A stretch of 64,000 nt of DNA from Halodesulfovibrio sp. (GTDB lineage Bacteria; Desulfobacterota; Desulfovibrionia; Desulfovibrionales; Desulfovibrionaceae): the NCBI RefSeq assembly GCF_015482765.1, contig NZ_JADMLB010000050.1, positions 92,400-156,399 of the forward strand. Reading direction: 5' to 3'. Shown here one piece after another: positions 55,820-64,000 of the stretch. The notes beneath the pieces are model-generated. The model was given only the letters and a program-made list of their open reading frames with translations. It did no database searches and had not been told where the DNA came from. The translations under genes and the position numbers were made by a program. Positions within the stretch are counted from its first letter, which is position 1; each line of letters begins with the position of its first letter.

Positions 55820-56409
55820 TACAAAACCTCTCCGGCTCTTGCTCCGGTGCCTTTTAAGGCAAGTGCAGCTTGAATATTACGGCGTCGTTTAATTGCATCA
55901 GGATAAATCAAGGCAAGTGCCTGTTCAGGGCACGCTTCAACACAGGCCGGTCCGCCTGCACGATCTTTACAAAGATCGCATTTGCTCGCTAACAGTGCTG
56001 GTTCCATTTCAGAACCTTCAGGTGAATTATCATTAGCCACACGACGCATCACTGGTTTCCCGTTTTCCCAGATCTGCCCCATTTCCATTGCTCCGACAGG
56101 ACAAGTCACAATACAGGTTTTACAGCCTACACAACGGCTTTCATCCACCTGAACACCACGGTCTGTTCTATAAATTGCCGCATTCGGACATACTGCTGCA
56201 CATGGAGCATCTTCACAGTGCCTACACCCTACCGGAACACGCATTTCGCCAACACAAGTCAAATATAAACGTGGGGAAAGCGGCGCTTGAAGACTTCCTA
56301 CGGAAACACCGCCTTCAATATGTGCAGCTGCACAGGCAAGTTCACATGCCCTGCAACCGATACATTTTGAAGCAGTAGCAAGAATAAAAGGATTTAAGCG
56401 ATGTGGCAT
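55819..56409 (-). CDS. HycB-like polyferredoxin, four [4Fe-4S] clusters (first copy)
   Basis: 196 residues. Cys groups CIGCRACELAC, CRHCEDAPCAAVCP, CVGCKTCIVTCP and CDLCKDRAGGPACVEACP. The start overlaps the end of fdhF by 16 bases and the stop overlaps hydA by one. It would pass electrons between FdhF and HydA. A basic C-terminal extension of about 25 residues (DAIKRRRNIQAALALKG) could be the part that contacts neighbours in a filament, as proposed for HycB3; this is inference. Confidence 0.9.
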   Translation of the reverse strand: MPHRLNPFILATASKCIGCRACELACAAAHIEGGVSVGSLQAPLSPRLYLTCVGEMRVPVGCRHCEDAPCAAVCPNAAIYRTDRGVQVDESRCVGCKTCIVTCPVGAMEMGQIWENGKPVMRRVANDNSPEGSEMEPALLASKCDLCKDRAGGPACVEACPEQALALIYPDAIKRRRNIQAALALKGTGARAGEVL

Positions 56410-58493
56410 GATGCATGTTCCTCTATAGATAAAGATTCCACAGAGGTGGACTCTTCAGTAAGTTTACGAATTGCGACAGCACAGACTTTTAATTGAGGAG
56501 TACCCGTTACCGGATCTGCCGCAGAGGTTGTTAAAATATTTGCCGGACTTTCAGAAAAGTGGAATGTCATGAACACCAAACCGCGAGGAACTCTTCGAGT
56601 TACCCATGCCCGTCCTGTTGCAACGCCTCGACGGGAACGCAGTTCAATTAAGTCGCCGTCAGCAATACCATACTCAGCAGCATCGGCAGGATGCACTTCT
56701 ACCAGTTCTTCTGGCCATGTTCCCGCAAGCCCAAAACAGCGCCGTGTCATAGTCGCTGTATGATAATGCGCAACGACACGTCCTGTTGTAAGAGTGAGAG
56801 GATACTCTGCATCCGGCAATTCCGCAGGTTCTCTATGCTCCAGCGGAACAAACTTGCCTGCCCCTCGCATACAGTTTCCAACATGCAAAATCGGAGTCCC
56901 TGCATGAGATTCATCAGGGCAAGGCCACTGGATACCCCCTGCTTCGAGCCGTTCATAGGTAATACCTGTGTGTGTCGGGGTAAGCATGCGCATTTCATCA
57001 AAAACATCCTTCACATCAGCATACCTTTCAGGCCGGCCTAAACGCTCAAGCAACTCTGCAAGAATCTTCCAGTCCGGTTTGCTATCTCCAACAGGAGAAA
57101 CAGCTGCGCGGATTCGCTGAACTCTACGTTCAGTGCTGGTAAATGTTCCGTCTTTTTCTGCAAAGCTTGCTCCCGGAAGAACTACATCAGCAAGCTCAGC
57201 GGTTTCGGTCAAAAACAGATCCTGTACAACCAGAAATTCAACATGATGCAGGCAGTGCTCTACGTGATTAATGTCAGGATCGCTTCGCATCGGGTTTTCC
57301 CCAAAAACAAACAGCCCTTTCATTTTGTCTTCTTCAATTGCGTTGAGCATCTCAGGAATAGTTCGCCCTTTTTCAGCCGGAATGGTAACGTTCCATGCTT
57401 CCTCGAAGCTGCCCCGAACATCATCGTTTGTTACAGAACGATAACCGGTAAGAACATTCGGCAGCGCCCCCATGTCGCAAGAGCCTTGAACATTATTCTG
57501 TCCACGAAGTGGATTTACGCCGGTTTTTGGACGTCCGATGTTACCCGTAAGCAATGCAAGGTTAGATACAGCCAGCACGTTGTTAGTTCCTGTAGTGTGC
57601 TGAGTAACCCCCATTGTATAATAGAAAGCTGTGTTTCTAGCCCGCCCGATACAGCGGGCTGCTCTGCGGATATCATCCGCGGCCACTTCTGAAAGAGCTG
57701 CAACAGATTCAGCATCAAACTTTGCAAGCCCTTCACAAAATTCTTTAAACCCTTCTGTTGATGCTGCAACAGACTCAACATCCACCATACCGGCATTGTA
57801 AATTTCCCCTGCGATTGCAGAAAGAAGAGGAGTATCAGTCCCCGGTCTTAACCGGAGCCAAACATCAGCCTCACGTGCTAAATCTATTTCACGGGGATCA
57901 ATAACAATAAGCTGAGCGCCATTGCGCTTTGCCTGCATCATTCCAAGCCCGATAACGGGATGACAGGCCGTAGTATTTGTACCGATAATACAAACACAAT
58001 CTCCTGCCCCCATATCCCATAACTCACGAATGGAGTTGGTCATGGAGCCGCTGCCAAGTGATGTAGCCAGACCGGCTACAGTCGGGGCGTGTCAGAGTCG
58101 CGCACAGTGATCGACATTATTCGTCCCTATTCCGGCACGAAACAACTTTTGGAAAAGATAGTTTTCTTCATTGGAGCAACGGGCGCTGCTGAAGCCACCT
58201 AACGCATCAGCACCGTACAAAGAAGCAATTTCCGAAAACTTGCTGGCAATAAGCCCAAGGGCTTCATCCCAAGATGCAGGCACAAGGACACCGTCCTTAC
58301 GTATAAGCGGTGTTGTTAACCGATCTTTGTGATGAACAAAATCAAAACCAAAGCGCCCTTTTGAACAAAGAGCACCTTTATTTACAGAAGGTTCCGGTCC
58401 TGGAGAAACACTAACAATCCGATCATTGTCTACTGCAAGAGACAATGAGCAGCCAACGCCGCAATAAGGACAGGTGGTAGTAGTATGTTGCAT
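56394..58493 (-). CDS. fdhF: Selenocysteine formate dehydrogenase H-type catalytic subunit (FdhF)
   Basis: 699 residues, read through an in-frame UGA at codon 134 (58092-58094) as selenocysteine: NNVDHCARL-U-HAPTVAGLATS aligns with E. coli FdhF. The N-terminal [4Fe-4S] site is CPYCGVGCSL...ALCSKGR; MGDs-binding blocks GVNPLRGQNNVQGSCDMGAL and TLTTGRVVAHYHT are present. A hairpin just after the UGA has the GGUCU loop of a bacterial SECIS. No Tat signal, so the enzyme is cytoplasmic. Interconverts formate and CO2. Split into two frames by the UGA, it is one gene. No Shine-Dalgarno precedes the ATG. Confidence 0.95.
58062..58080 (-). promoter_or_regulatory. SECIS element in fdhF
   Basis: On the minus strand UGUAGCC-GGUCU-GGCUACA, a 7-bp stem with GGUCU loop, begins 11 bases after the UGA, as in E. 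coli fdhF. Confidence 0.88.
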
Positions 58494-58504
58494 ATTCAGT
58501 AGTG

Positions 58505-58520
58505 AGCATTATTCATGCCA
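58505..58520 (-). promoter_or_regulatory. Sigma-54 promoter of the fdhF operon
   Basis: Minus-strand TGGCATGAATAATGCT fits TGGCAC-N5-TTGCT, with GG and GC separated by exactly ten bases. The predicted start site is at about 58494, one base before the fdhF ATG, so the mRNA would be leaderless or nearly so. Confidence 0.7.
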
Positions 58521-58598
58521 CAGAGTAATGTTTTTTTAACGTTGTAATATCAGCTAGATAAATAAAAAAAAGATGCACACATGCAGCTTATATTAAAA

Positions 58599-58642
58599 TT
58601 GCATGCAAAAAATGCTCTGCAAAGGAACAAATTGCATGCAAT
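58599..58642. promoter_or_regulatory. Twin palindromic activator sites upstream of fdhF
   Basis: TTGCATGCAA occurs at 58599-58608 and again inside ATTGCATGCAAT at 58631-58642. Centres are 33 bp apart, about three helical turns, and lie about 110-142 bp upstream of the predicted start site, where NtrC-type activators bind. A weaker TGCA-CACA-TGCA lies at 58574-58585. Confidence 0.65.
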
Positions 58643-59040
58643 AATGTCAAGAAGATTTAAAGACAGGAAAAAGATATTAGTCGTGAGTTGCTGCCAACCT
58701 CATACGACACGGAAGCTCATCAAAACATGCCCAAGCCGGTTTCTCGTTTTTTTAATAAGACGAATCTCAAAAATCTGTGCGAGATAAACACTCTGACTAT
58801 CTAACATTGATAACAATGAGCAGATAAAGTTTACAACCAGTCCTTCCACACTACAAAAGTCCAAATAAAAGCAATTAGATTGGGAAAAGCAAATTAAATG
58901 GCATGAAATACCTACTGAATGCGCTAAGATCATGAAGAGATTATAACTCACTGTAACCTTAAGCAGTCCTCTTTGAATATTCTTCTTTTTAAACACGTTA
59001 TACAACAACCAAACTATATACCCCCTAAAGCTCATAAAAT
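58643..59040. other. Intergenic region upstream of fdhF
   Basis: AT-rich with no supported gene. The 127-residue reverse frame 58700-59083 has no ribosome site and overlaps a terminator-like hairpin. Confidence 0.5.
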
Positions 59041-59087
59041 AAAAATGCTCCCTGTTCCGAATGCGATACGGAACAGGGAGCATTTTT
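59041..59087. terminator. Very long symmetric hairpin (bidirectional terminator form)
   Basis: AAAAATGCTCCCTGTTCCG / CGGAACAGGGAGCATTTTT, 19 bp. No recognised gene ends beside it on either strand. Confidence 0.7.
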
Positions 59088-59213
59088 ATGGAACCTCAGT
59101 GTAGTAAGAACACATATTGTTCCTTTACCCCAAATACATCAGCGTGCTGCCCTGTCTGTTGATCCAAAAGGTTCTTGTCGCGTAAAACACTCTTTTTACT
59201 TAAAAAAACAAAA

Positions 59214-59249
59214 TACAAAAAAAGCTCTTACACTTTCGTGTAAGAGCTT
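59214..59249 (-). terminator. Terminator of the (truncated) tRNA-Glu gene
   Basis: AAGCTCTTACAC-tttc-GTGTAAGAGCTT with eight T on the minus strand, nine bases after the tRNA CCA end. Confidence 0.85.
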
Positions 59250-59257
59250 AAATTGCT

Positions 59258-59310
59258 TGGCGTCCCCAGGGGGATTTGAACCCCCGTCGCCTGCGTGAAA
59301 GGCAGGTGTC
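59258..59310 (-). pseudogene. 3' fragment of tRNA-Glu(TTC): attachment site of an integrated element
   Basis: The minus strand carries the anticodon arm CCTGC-CTTTCAC-GCAGG (anticodon TTC), variable loop, T-arm GGGGGTTCAAATCCCCC and acceptor 3' strand ending GGGGACGCCA. The 5' half (acceptor 5' strand and D-arm) is absent; upstream of GACACC the sequence is unrelated. A 53-base 3' tRNA remnant with the original terminator on its outer side is the classic footprint of site-specific integration, with the intact tRNA expected at the far end. Confidence 0.85.
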
Positions 59311-59533
59311 ATATCTAACGAAAACTGCTTATTCCTTTATTTGCAAAGGGTAGAAAGAAATACTAACGACATTAGCGACAAGAAAAGCAGGAAAATTTAC
59401 ACCTAACTTACACCTTCATGTTAATTCTAAAAGCCATTCATTTTTATCTTCAACCAATCTATGATCATGCTAAAATTTTATAAACATCCAGCTAAGCCAT
59501 GTTGCTCAAAAGAGCCTACAAACTAACGACGTT

Positions 59534-59831
59534 TCATTTTTTGTTTTTATTCTCAAATACTTGTTCAACAATATTACTTGCTAAATCTAATTGTTCTATT
59601 TTTGAAGATCTTCCCAATTAACTTTTTTCTGTCAGTATATTGAACAGGGTATTGTAGGCCTGTATCCAACAACTCTTCAACTTCTCCCACTAGTTCATTT
59701 TTTCAGTTTCGCCCTCGGTACTTGGGAGTATTGCATATCTTTTTAGAAGAAAGAGGCATCTCTCTCATTAAAAATACATACTTAATGTTTGAGCCTTTTG
59801 GAATAATTCGTATTGAGTCATCTTCATTCAT
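59534..59831 (-). pseudogene. Broken small gene in the island
   Basis: From ATG 59831, two bases after the stop of the preceding reading frame, the frame runs 42 codons (MNEDDSIRIIPKGSN...) to a TGA at 59703-59705, continues in frame as KNELVGEVEELLDTGLQYPV, then needs a one-base shift to reach SSKIEQLDLASNIVEQVFEN and a stop. One nonsense plus one frameshift indicate decay. No family recognised. Confidence 0.5.
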
Positions 59832-59833
59832 TG

Positions 59834-60946
59834 TTAATGCGACTCAGGTAGACTTCGCCCCATGTAGCTAGTCACTTCATTAGATTTAAAAAGTGATCGG
59901 ATAACTAGCCACAGAATTACAAGAGTCATAATTGGCAAGATCACAGTATTCAGCAAAATGATTGTGAGAAGCGTTAAAAAACTTTTTGTCATAACGACTG
60001 TCTTTTCTTTTAATTGCGTTGTCAGGTTACGAACTTTCTTTTTTAGCTCAGAGTAAGAATAGCTACTCGTCGCTTCACTCCACTTACGTTTTGCTTTGCC
60101 TAAAAATGATTCTTCAGCCGAACTTGCTTGCAAGTGTGGTAGCTGGGTAAATTTTGCTAAGTAGTTTTTCGCGCTACCAACTGCTCGTTGCAACACTCCC
60201 ACAGAAGGAGGTAACGAAGACGACTTTTCGGGTTTCACCTTAGGAGCAGCATTTGGGGGAACTACACCTATTGATTCTTGGTTAGGATCAATCTGTCAGA
60301 AAGAGTAGCTCACTACTGATGGCATCAATTGCTTTACTATTTTTTTGCAGTGAGTCCTGTGTATATATAATGATGTGCTCAAGAATATTATTTTCTAGAA
60401 ATATTGAAAACTGAATCGAGGCTGGAACGAGAAGCAAGATGATTATACTTAATGCGACTCCCTGTCTGCCGGCAGCCCCTATGCGATGTTGCAAGTTGGC
60501 AGGGAGCCAGACTGAACATGCTAATGCTAAACATGAAACAGGTAGCAAGAATTTTAGCGTGATAGCCCCATTAATGGAAAGAAGCAGCCTTTCGAGAAGA
60601 ATTGCACCTGAAGCAATCAACAACCAGTCGGATATTTTCTCTATAACGTATTTGCAGGATCAAGAACTTCAGCAGGTGAAATGGAAAACGATGCCCCTAA
60701 TGAGAAACCAACATCAATGCTCTACAATAAAGAAATAGCAGCATTTAATCCTTTAGCTATGACAAAAGCCCCTGCTGCTTAAAGTTGTTACTCTTCCAAG
60801 TAAGCCGTTAAGTAAGTGTTCGCTGAAGTAGCATCAGCAGGAAAAATTAGTGGTGATGCATAGTACGATACACCTGCAGCTATGAATAACGCGCAAGTAG
60901 TAATCAATTTGCTTTTTTTAGATAGCCATGAATTTCCCAGATCCAT
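59834..60946 (-). pseudogene. Decayed multi-span membrane protein gene in the island
   Basis: From ATG 60946 (G-rich ribosome site upstream) the frame gives a membrane N terminus (LITTCALFIAAGVSYYASPL), then TAA, TAA and TAG at 60788, 60779 and 60722 where glutamine would fit, then EVLDPANTL. A shift near 60641 continues as IEKISDWLLIASGAILLERL through 60288, and a second shift leads to the last frame (60284-59834) ending in a membrane helix (LLNTVILPIMTLVILWLVI). Joined, the pieces give about 370 residues and resemble a known type of envelope protein with a DPxNxLIE...WLL core. Three nonsense and two frameshifts make it a pseudogene. The last two frames may still be translated as fragments of 111 and 134 residues. 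Confidence 0.6.
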
Positions 60947-61046
60947 ACGCCCCCCCTGCACACCTTTAACTAATTGTTATAACCAGTTATTAGCGATAAG
61001 GAAAAAGCAATTAGACAGTATTGCAGAGCAAGAACAAAGAGGAAGT

Positions 61047-61814
61047 ATGAAAAAACGAATCATTACGGTATGCATGATAGCCCTGTTGGCCCTCCCCAAT
61101 TGTGGATACGCATATACAAGCCAACACTCGTATAGAAGTTTTTATAGGGCGGTCGGTAGTAAGTTTGGATCACTAAATAAGTACTTCCGAAATAATTTTT
61201 TGTTTGATGTGCGCTATTCACCAGATTTAGTTGCTCGTTTAAAAAGCTGGCTTGAAAATGATGAACAGTTACATTTTGAAATTGATAGATTTTTAGTTGA
61301 TCGCCAATTTGTGCACGCCTTACAAAACATTGCAGGGGAATATGCAAAGAAAGAATGGCGATTTCGACATAACAAACGGATAAAAGATATTAACGGAATA
61401 AAATATAGCTCAACACAACACGAGCAAGTGCCTTTTGGTGAGACCGATAAATATTATACGCGACGCTTTAACACGCATTGGCCAAATGCCCGACCAAATG
61501 GACGTTACCCCGGAAAAAGTTTTTATTGGATGTTCCTTCTTGCTGGTGATGAGTTTCCCACAAATGCCCCTTACTATCCTATCCATCAAGCCGGAACTGG
61601 AAGCGTAGGTATCACAAGTACCGCATTGGTTCTTTCTGTAACCGTTGACTTCTATTCAATAGACAAAGGACTGCGGAGTGAAGAACGTGCGAATTCCACA
61701 CGACCGTTTTACTGGCTGGTACTGCCTTCATGGAAAAAGATTTCAAGACAACCAAACGAAGCAACAGCAGCGCAATATGTTAAAGATCGGTTGAAAATTT
61801 GGTTGCCAATTTAG
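61047..61814 (+). CDS. Exported protein of unknown function
   Basis: 255 residues from ATG 61047, chosen for GAGGAAG upstream and the signal peptide MKKRIITVCMIALLALPNCG; the open frame starts at 60882. The mature part is rich in aromatic and charged residues (RSFYRAVGSKFGSLNKYF, RFNTHWPNARPNGRYPGKSF). Periplasmic or secreted. No family recognised. A lipoprotein gene follows 68 bases later in the same direction. Confidence 0.65.
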   Translation: MKKRIITVCMIALLALPNCGYAYTSQHSYRSFYRAVGSKFGSLNKYFRNNFLFDVRYSPDLVARLKSWLENDEQLHFEIDRFLVDRQFVHALQNIAGEYAKKEWRFRHNKRIKDINGIKYSSTQHEQVPFGETDKYYTRRFNTHWPNARPNGRYPGKSFYWMFLLAGDEFPTNAPYYPIHQAGTGSVGITSTALVLSVTVDFYSIDKGLRSEERANSTRPFYWLVLPSWKKISRQPNEATAAQYVKDRLKIWLPI

Positions 61815-61882
61815 CTTCTTTTAGCCCTGCTGACACAATATGCGTACGACCCTTTTGCAAAGTTGCTCAAAGGAGAGGATGA

Positions 61883-62782
61883 ATGAAAAAGGCTAACATA
61901 AGTCTTCTAGTGTTAACCCTGTGCTTCTTAAGTGGTTGTGCGACGTTATTTAAGGATCCAATAGTTCAACATTCATGTTTTAGCCAAGTATACACAAAGA
62001 CAATCATTATTGACTCGTCTGTAAGCAAACAAGTTGTGTTAGAAAAAATAAAAGAGCAATTGGAGCGGGACACATCAGTTATTCCTGGCTATCACGAGAT
62101 CTACTACGGAGAGAACTCTTCTTATCAGCCTTCTTTTCACACCCAGGGCGTTTACGTAAGCAGGTTTGTTACAGGTAATAGCAACGCAGAATATGATGTA
62201 ACGCTAAAATACAAGCGAGGATACAAAGTTGTTGACCCTAGAAGCTCAGAGTATCCAGCTTTATACTCTGATTGGGAACTTTTTGCATACAACAAAGCCC
62301 ATCTTACCATTACGATCTTTCCAACCGATTGCAGTGTCGTTTATACGATTACAACCTTACCTGAAGTGACATGGAAGGATGAGATATGGGTTATAGAAAG
62401 TGTACCGAGCTATCCAATACTGGCAGTTGAACACGATCTACAAGAACGAATTCAGGACATTAGAATCTCAGTACCAAGAACAATTCTGTATTGTGGTGAG
62501 GTAACATTAACAAATGATGACGAGACTGCATTTGCTAATGTTAAAAGGATCTTAAAAGATGCTTGTGTTTCAACAAACAATAAAAATGAGATAGAAAAAA
62601 GCGGTACGGTGCAAATCAACGGGCTAGAAGCCTCTTTTACAATTTATCCATATAAAACCGTATCTAAAATGGAATATAGCTTTATATACACTTACATTTT
62701 TACCGATGACGGTGGTAATACGTTAGATGACAACATTCAGTTCAAGATAGAAACACAATTAACCGATATTATGAATAGGTAA
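61883..62782 (+). CDS. Lipoprotein of unknown function
   Basis: 299 residues. Signal peptide with a clear lipobox (VLTLCFLSGCATLF, Cys19). AAAGGAGAGG precedes the ATG. The mature region has several beta-strand-like stretches (VYTKTIIIDSSVSKQVVLEK, YDVTLKYKRGYKVV, LTITIFPTDCSVVYTI) and no motif I can name. Possibly in operon with the exported protein before it. Confidence 0.7.
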   Translation: MKKANISLLVLTLCFLSGCATLFKDPIVQHSCFSQVYTKTIIIDSSVSKQVVLEKIKEQLERDTSVIPGYHEIYYGENSSYQPSFHTQGVYVSRFVTGNSNAEYDVTLKYKRGYKVVDPRSSEYPALYSDWELFAYNKAHLTITIFPTDCSVVYTITTLPEVTWKDEIWVIESVPSYPILAVEHDLQERIQDIRISVPRTILYCGEVTLTNDDETAFANVKRILKDACVSTNNKNEIEKSGTVQINGLEASFTIYPYKTVSKMEYSFIYTYIFTDDGGNTLDDNIQFKIETQLTDIMNR

Positions 62783-63349
62783 TAAATGGTGAGATCAGTG
62801 CAGTGCCCCCTGCAAAATAATGCAGATGGCGCTAAACGCATTTCCTGTAGTGCTATAAGCTGCTAATAAACGGCCTACTATTATGCACCCCGCTTCCGTA
62901 AGTTCGCAAACCGTTAATGACACCTTTGGCTGGAGCAGATGTTTACCTGGGGAAATAAGTCCATGCCCTGGCAGTACTGCCATAAATTCTGTTCGCAGGA
63001 AGCTTACACGTTAATGGACATGGTTTTTCATCCAGTTCCTTTTTTAAGTCATACCTCACCGTCTAAAAAACGATCTACTTCAAAAAGAAATTGTACATCA
63101 TTTTCTAGCCAACTTTTCAACCGCGCAACCAGATCTTGCGAGTTACTGACAAAAAAGAAAAAGTTATTTTGAAAATAAAGATCTAACTCACCAAACTTAT
63201 TGCCCACCGCTTCATAACAAACTTGAATAAGTATGCTGGGTAATTCCTGCTGCAGCGATAGTTACTCCACTAATGGCAAATAACAGAACAACACAACATT
63301 TTTCGAAACTTGGCACTAATCACAAAATCAACCACAACTATTCAAAATG
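62783..63349. other. Ambiguous spacer in the island
   Basis: On the plus strand, frame 62786-63172 reads sensibly but carries TAA TAA (62864) and TAA TGA (62915); on the minus strand 62795-62983 is open for 62 residues with a hydrophobic end but no ribosome site. Neither is supported enough to call a gene. The last 170 bases show nothing. Confidence 0.4.
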
Positions 63350-64000
63350 TTACATCGACATCCCACCATCTACCTTCTTACTAATCCCAGAACTCTTGCT
63401 TTTCCCTGAAGAATTCGCTTGATGACCAGTTATTTTACTCGAACCTTTTAATTTAGAGATTCCTTCCGCGCTAGCGCTTACATTTGCCTCATGCCCCTTA
63501 CTAGTATGGGATGCTTTATTATCTTTAGAAGCATATTTTTTTAAACCAGCAAGGCCAGATTGAGGATGATTGTTGTCATGGACTTTACCATCTGTTTTTT
63601 TTGGTGAATCATTTGCAGTCACAGCATGTTTCTTTCCCTTGCCCTCAGCTTGATGACCTATTTGTGAATCACCTTTTCTAGCGCCAGCCTTCAAACCGTC
63701 CAAATTTGCTTTTGAAGCACTAGCTTCGATACGAATCTTCGGAGAGTCTGAGTTGCCTGATTTCTGTTGCGGGGCTGCACTATTCTTTACAGGCGCTTTC
63801 TGGTGGGCGCCATCTTTCGACGCTACTTCTGGAGTACTTTTGCCGTTCGTATTAGCCGCTTGAGTCTTTGGCGATGTTTTTCCTGTTGACACTTTGGAAA
63901 TACTGCTTTCTTGAACTGAGGTATGCGAATTACTCTGCGCAGTTCCCTTCAATCCTTCCAAGTTGGATCTTAAAGCACTAGCTTCGGTACGAGGCTTCGG
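63350..64000 (-). CDS. Ser/Lys-rich repeat protein, 5' part outside the window
   Basis: The frame is open to the window edge, so at least 216 residues precede the stop. The sequence is disordered, rich in Ser, Lys, Gly and Asn, with a recurring short motif: SNLEGLKG, ANLDGLKA, SGLAGLKK and EGISKLKG. The block PKPRTEASALRSNLEGLKG at the edge is repeated as PKIRIEASASKANLDGLKA, indicating a repeat unit of roughly 85 residues. No signal or domain is visible in this part. Function unknown. Confidence 0.55.
   Translation of the reverse strand, partial: PKPRTEASALRSNLEGLKGTAQSNSHTSVQESSISKVSTGKTSPKTQAANTNGKSTPEVASKDGAHQKAPVKNSAAPQQKSGNSDSPKIRIEASASKANLDGLKAGARKGDSQIGHQAEGKGKKHAVTANDSPKKTDGKVHDNNHPQSGLAGLKKYASKDNKASHTSKGHEANVSASAEGISKLKGSSKITGHQANSSGKSKSSGISKKVDGGMSM

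Larger units (their letters stand above)
59311..64000. mobile_element. Left part of a putative genomic island integrated at tRNA-Glu
   Basis: Begins at the tRNA remnant and runs past the window edge. It is AT-richer than the flank, holds two decayed genes, unknown exported proteins and a low-complexity repeat protein, and none of the housekeeping genes seen elsewhere. No integrase, relaxase or phage gene is recognised in this part, so its type is unknown. The 59311-59533 stretch holds nothing I can name. Confidence 0.6.

Noticed and set aside
56394..58493. Two truncated formate dehydrogenase fragments or a frameshifted pseudogene
   Set aside because: The only interruption is a UGA at the exact selenocysteine position, followed by a SECIS hairpin.
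58700..59083. 127-residue reverse open frame
   Set aside because: No ribosome site, overlaps the long hairpin at 59041, and translation has no domain.
62795..62983. 62-residue reverse ORF in the island
   Set aside because: No ribosome site, and the opposite frame is equally protein-like apart from its stops; neither strand could be chosen.

Overview
The window looks like the chromosome of a marine, anaerobic sulfate reducer of the Desulfovibrio group (Halodesulfovibrio-like). This is inferred from gene content: a selenocysteine formate dehydrogenase beside an [FeFe] hydrogenase, HydG, a c-type-heme chemoreceptor, a multiheme cytochrome c, a fused CobA-HemD and a P1B-6-type metal ATPase cluster. 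No marker such as rRNA is present, so the genus is a guess. Base composition is moderate and genes are dense, with strong intrinsic terminators between units.

Positions 1-15,400 hold mostly housekeeping genes: UDP-glucuronate decarboxylase, cobA-hemD, valS, a BPL_N amidotransferase-like protein, an NfeD/stomatin pair, tgt, then a tandem glycine riboswitch with no gene behind it, and a tetraheme cytochrome plus heme chemoreceptor operon. A structured RNA candidate lies between valS and cobA-hemD. Positions 15,800-23,200 hold a CpaE/TadZ-like ATPase with a tiny membrane protein, YitT, a small lipoprotein, arsRC, a probable small RNA and an ADP-forming acyl-CoA synthetase. Positions 23,200-37,300 hold an amino-acid decarboxylase/antiporter pair, the PTS-type dihydroxyacetone kinase operon dhaK-dhaL-dhaM, several membrane transporters, a prepilin peptidase and a methyltransferase.

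Positions 37,700-44,500 hold a SulP transporter and a cluster centred on a P1B-6-type ATPase (SCA motif) with two HMA_2-like proteins, small glycine-rich membrane proteins and a good Fur box. I read this as a ferrosome (fez)-type iron-storage organelle locus. Positions 44,600-47,500 hold a c-di-GMP module (PAS-GGDEF, SiaC-like, HD-GYP) and a DUF4345-like protein; then comes L-serine dehydratase.

Positions 49,800-58,650 are the highlight: fdhF (Sec) - hycB - hydA - hycB - histidine kinase - sigma-54 activator in one tight operon, followed by hydG. The first four genes match the subunits of a hydrogen-dependent CO2 reductase / formate-hydrogen lyase. A sigma-54 promoter lies almost on the fdhF start codon, and twin TTGCATGCAA palindromes 33 bp apart lie about 110-140 bp upstream.

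At 59,258-59,310 only the 3' part of a tRNA-Glu remains, with its terminator on the left. Everything to the right (to 64,000) is therefore probably an integrated island. That part holds decayed genes, an exported protein, a lipoprotein and a Ser/Lys-rich repeat protein cut by the window edge. No integrase is visible.
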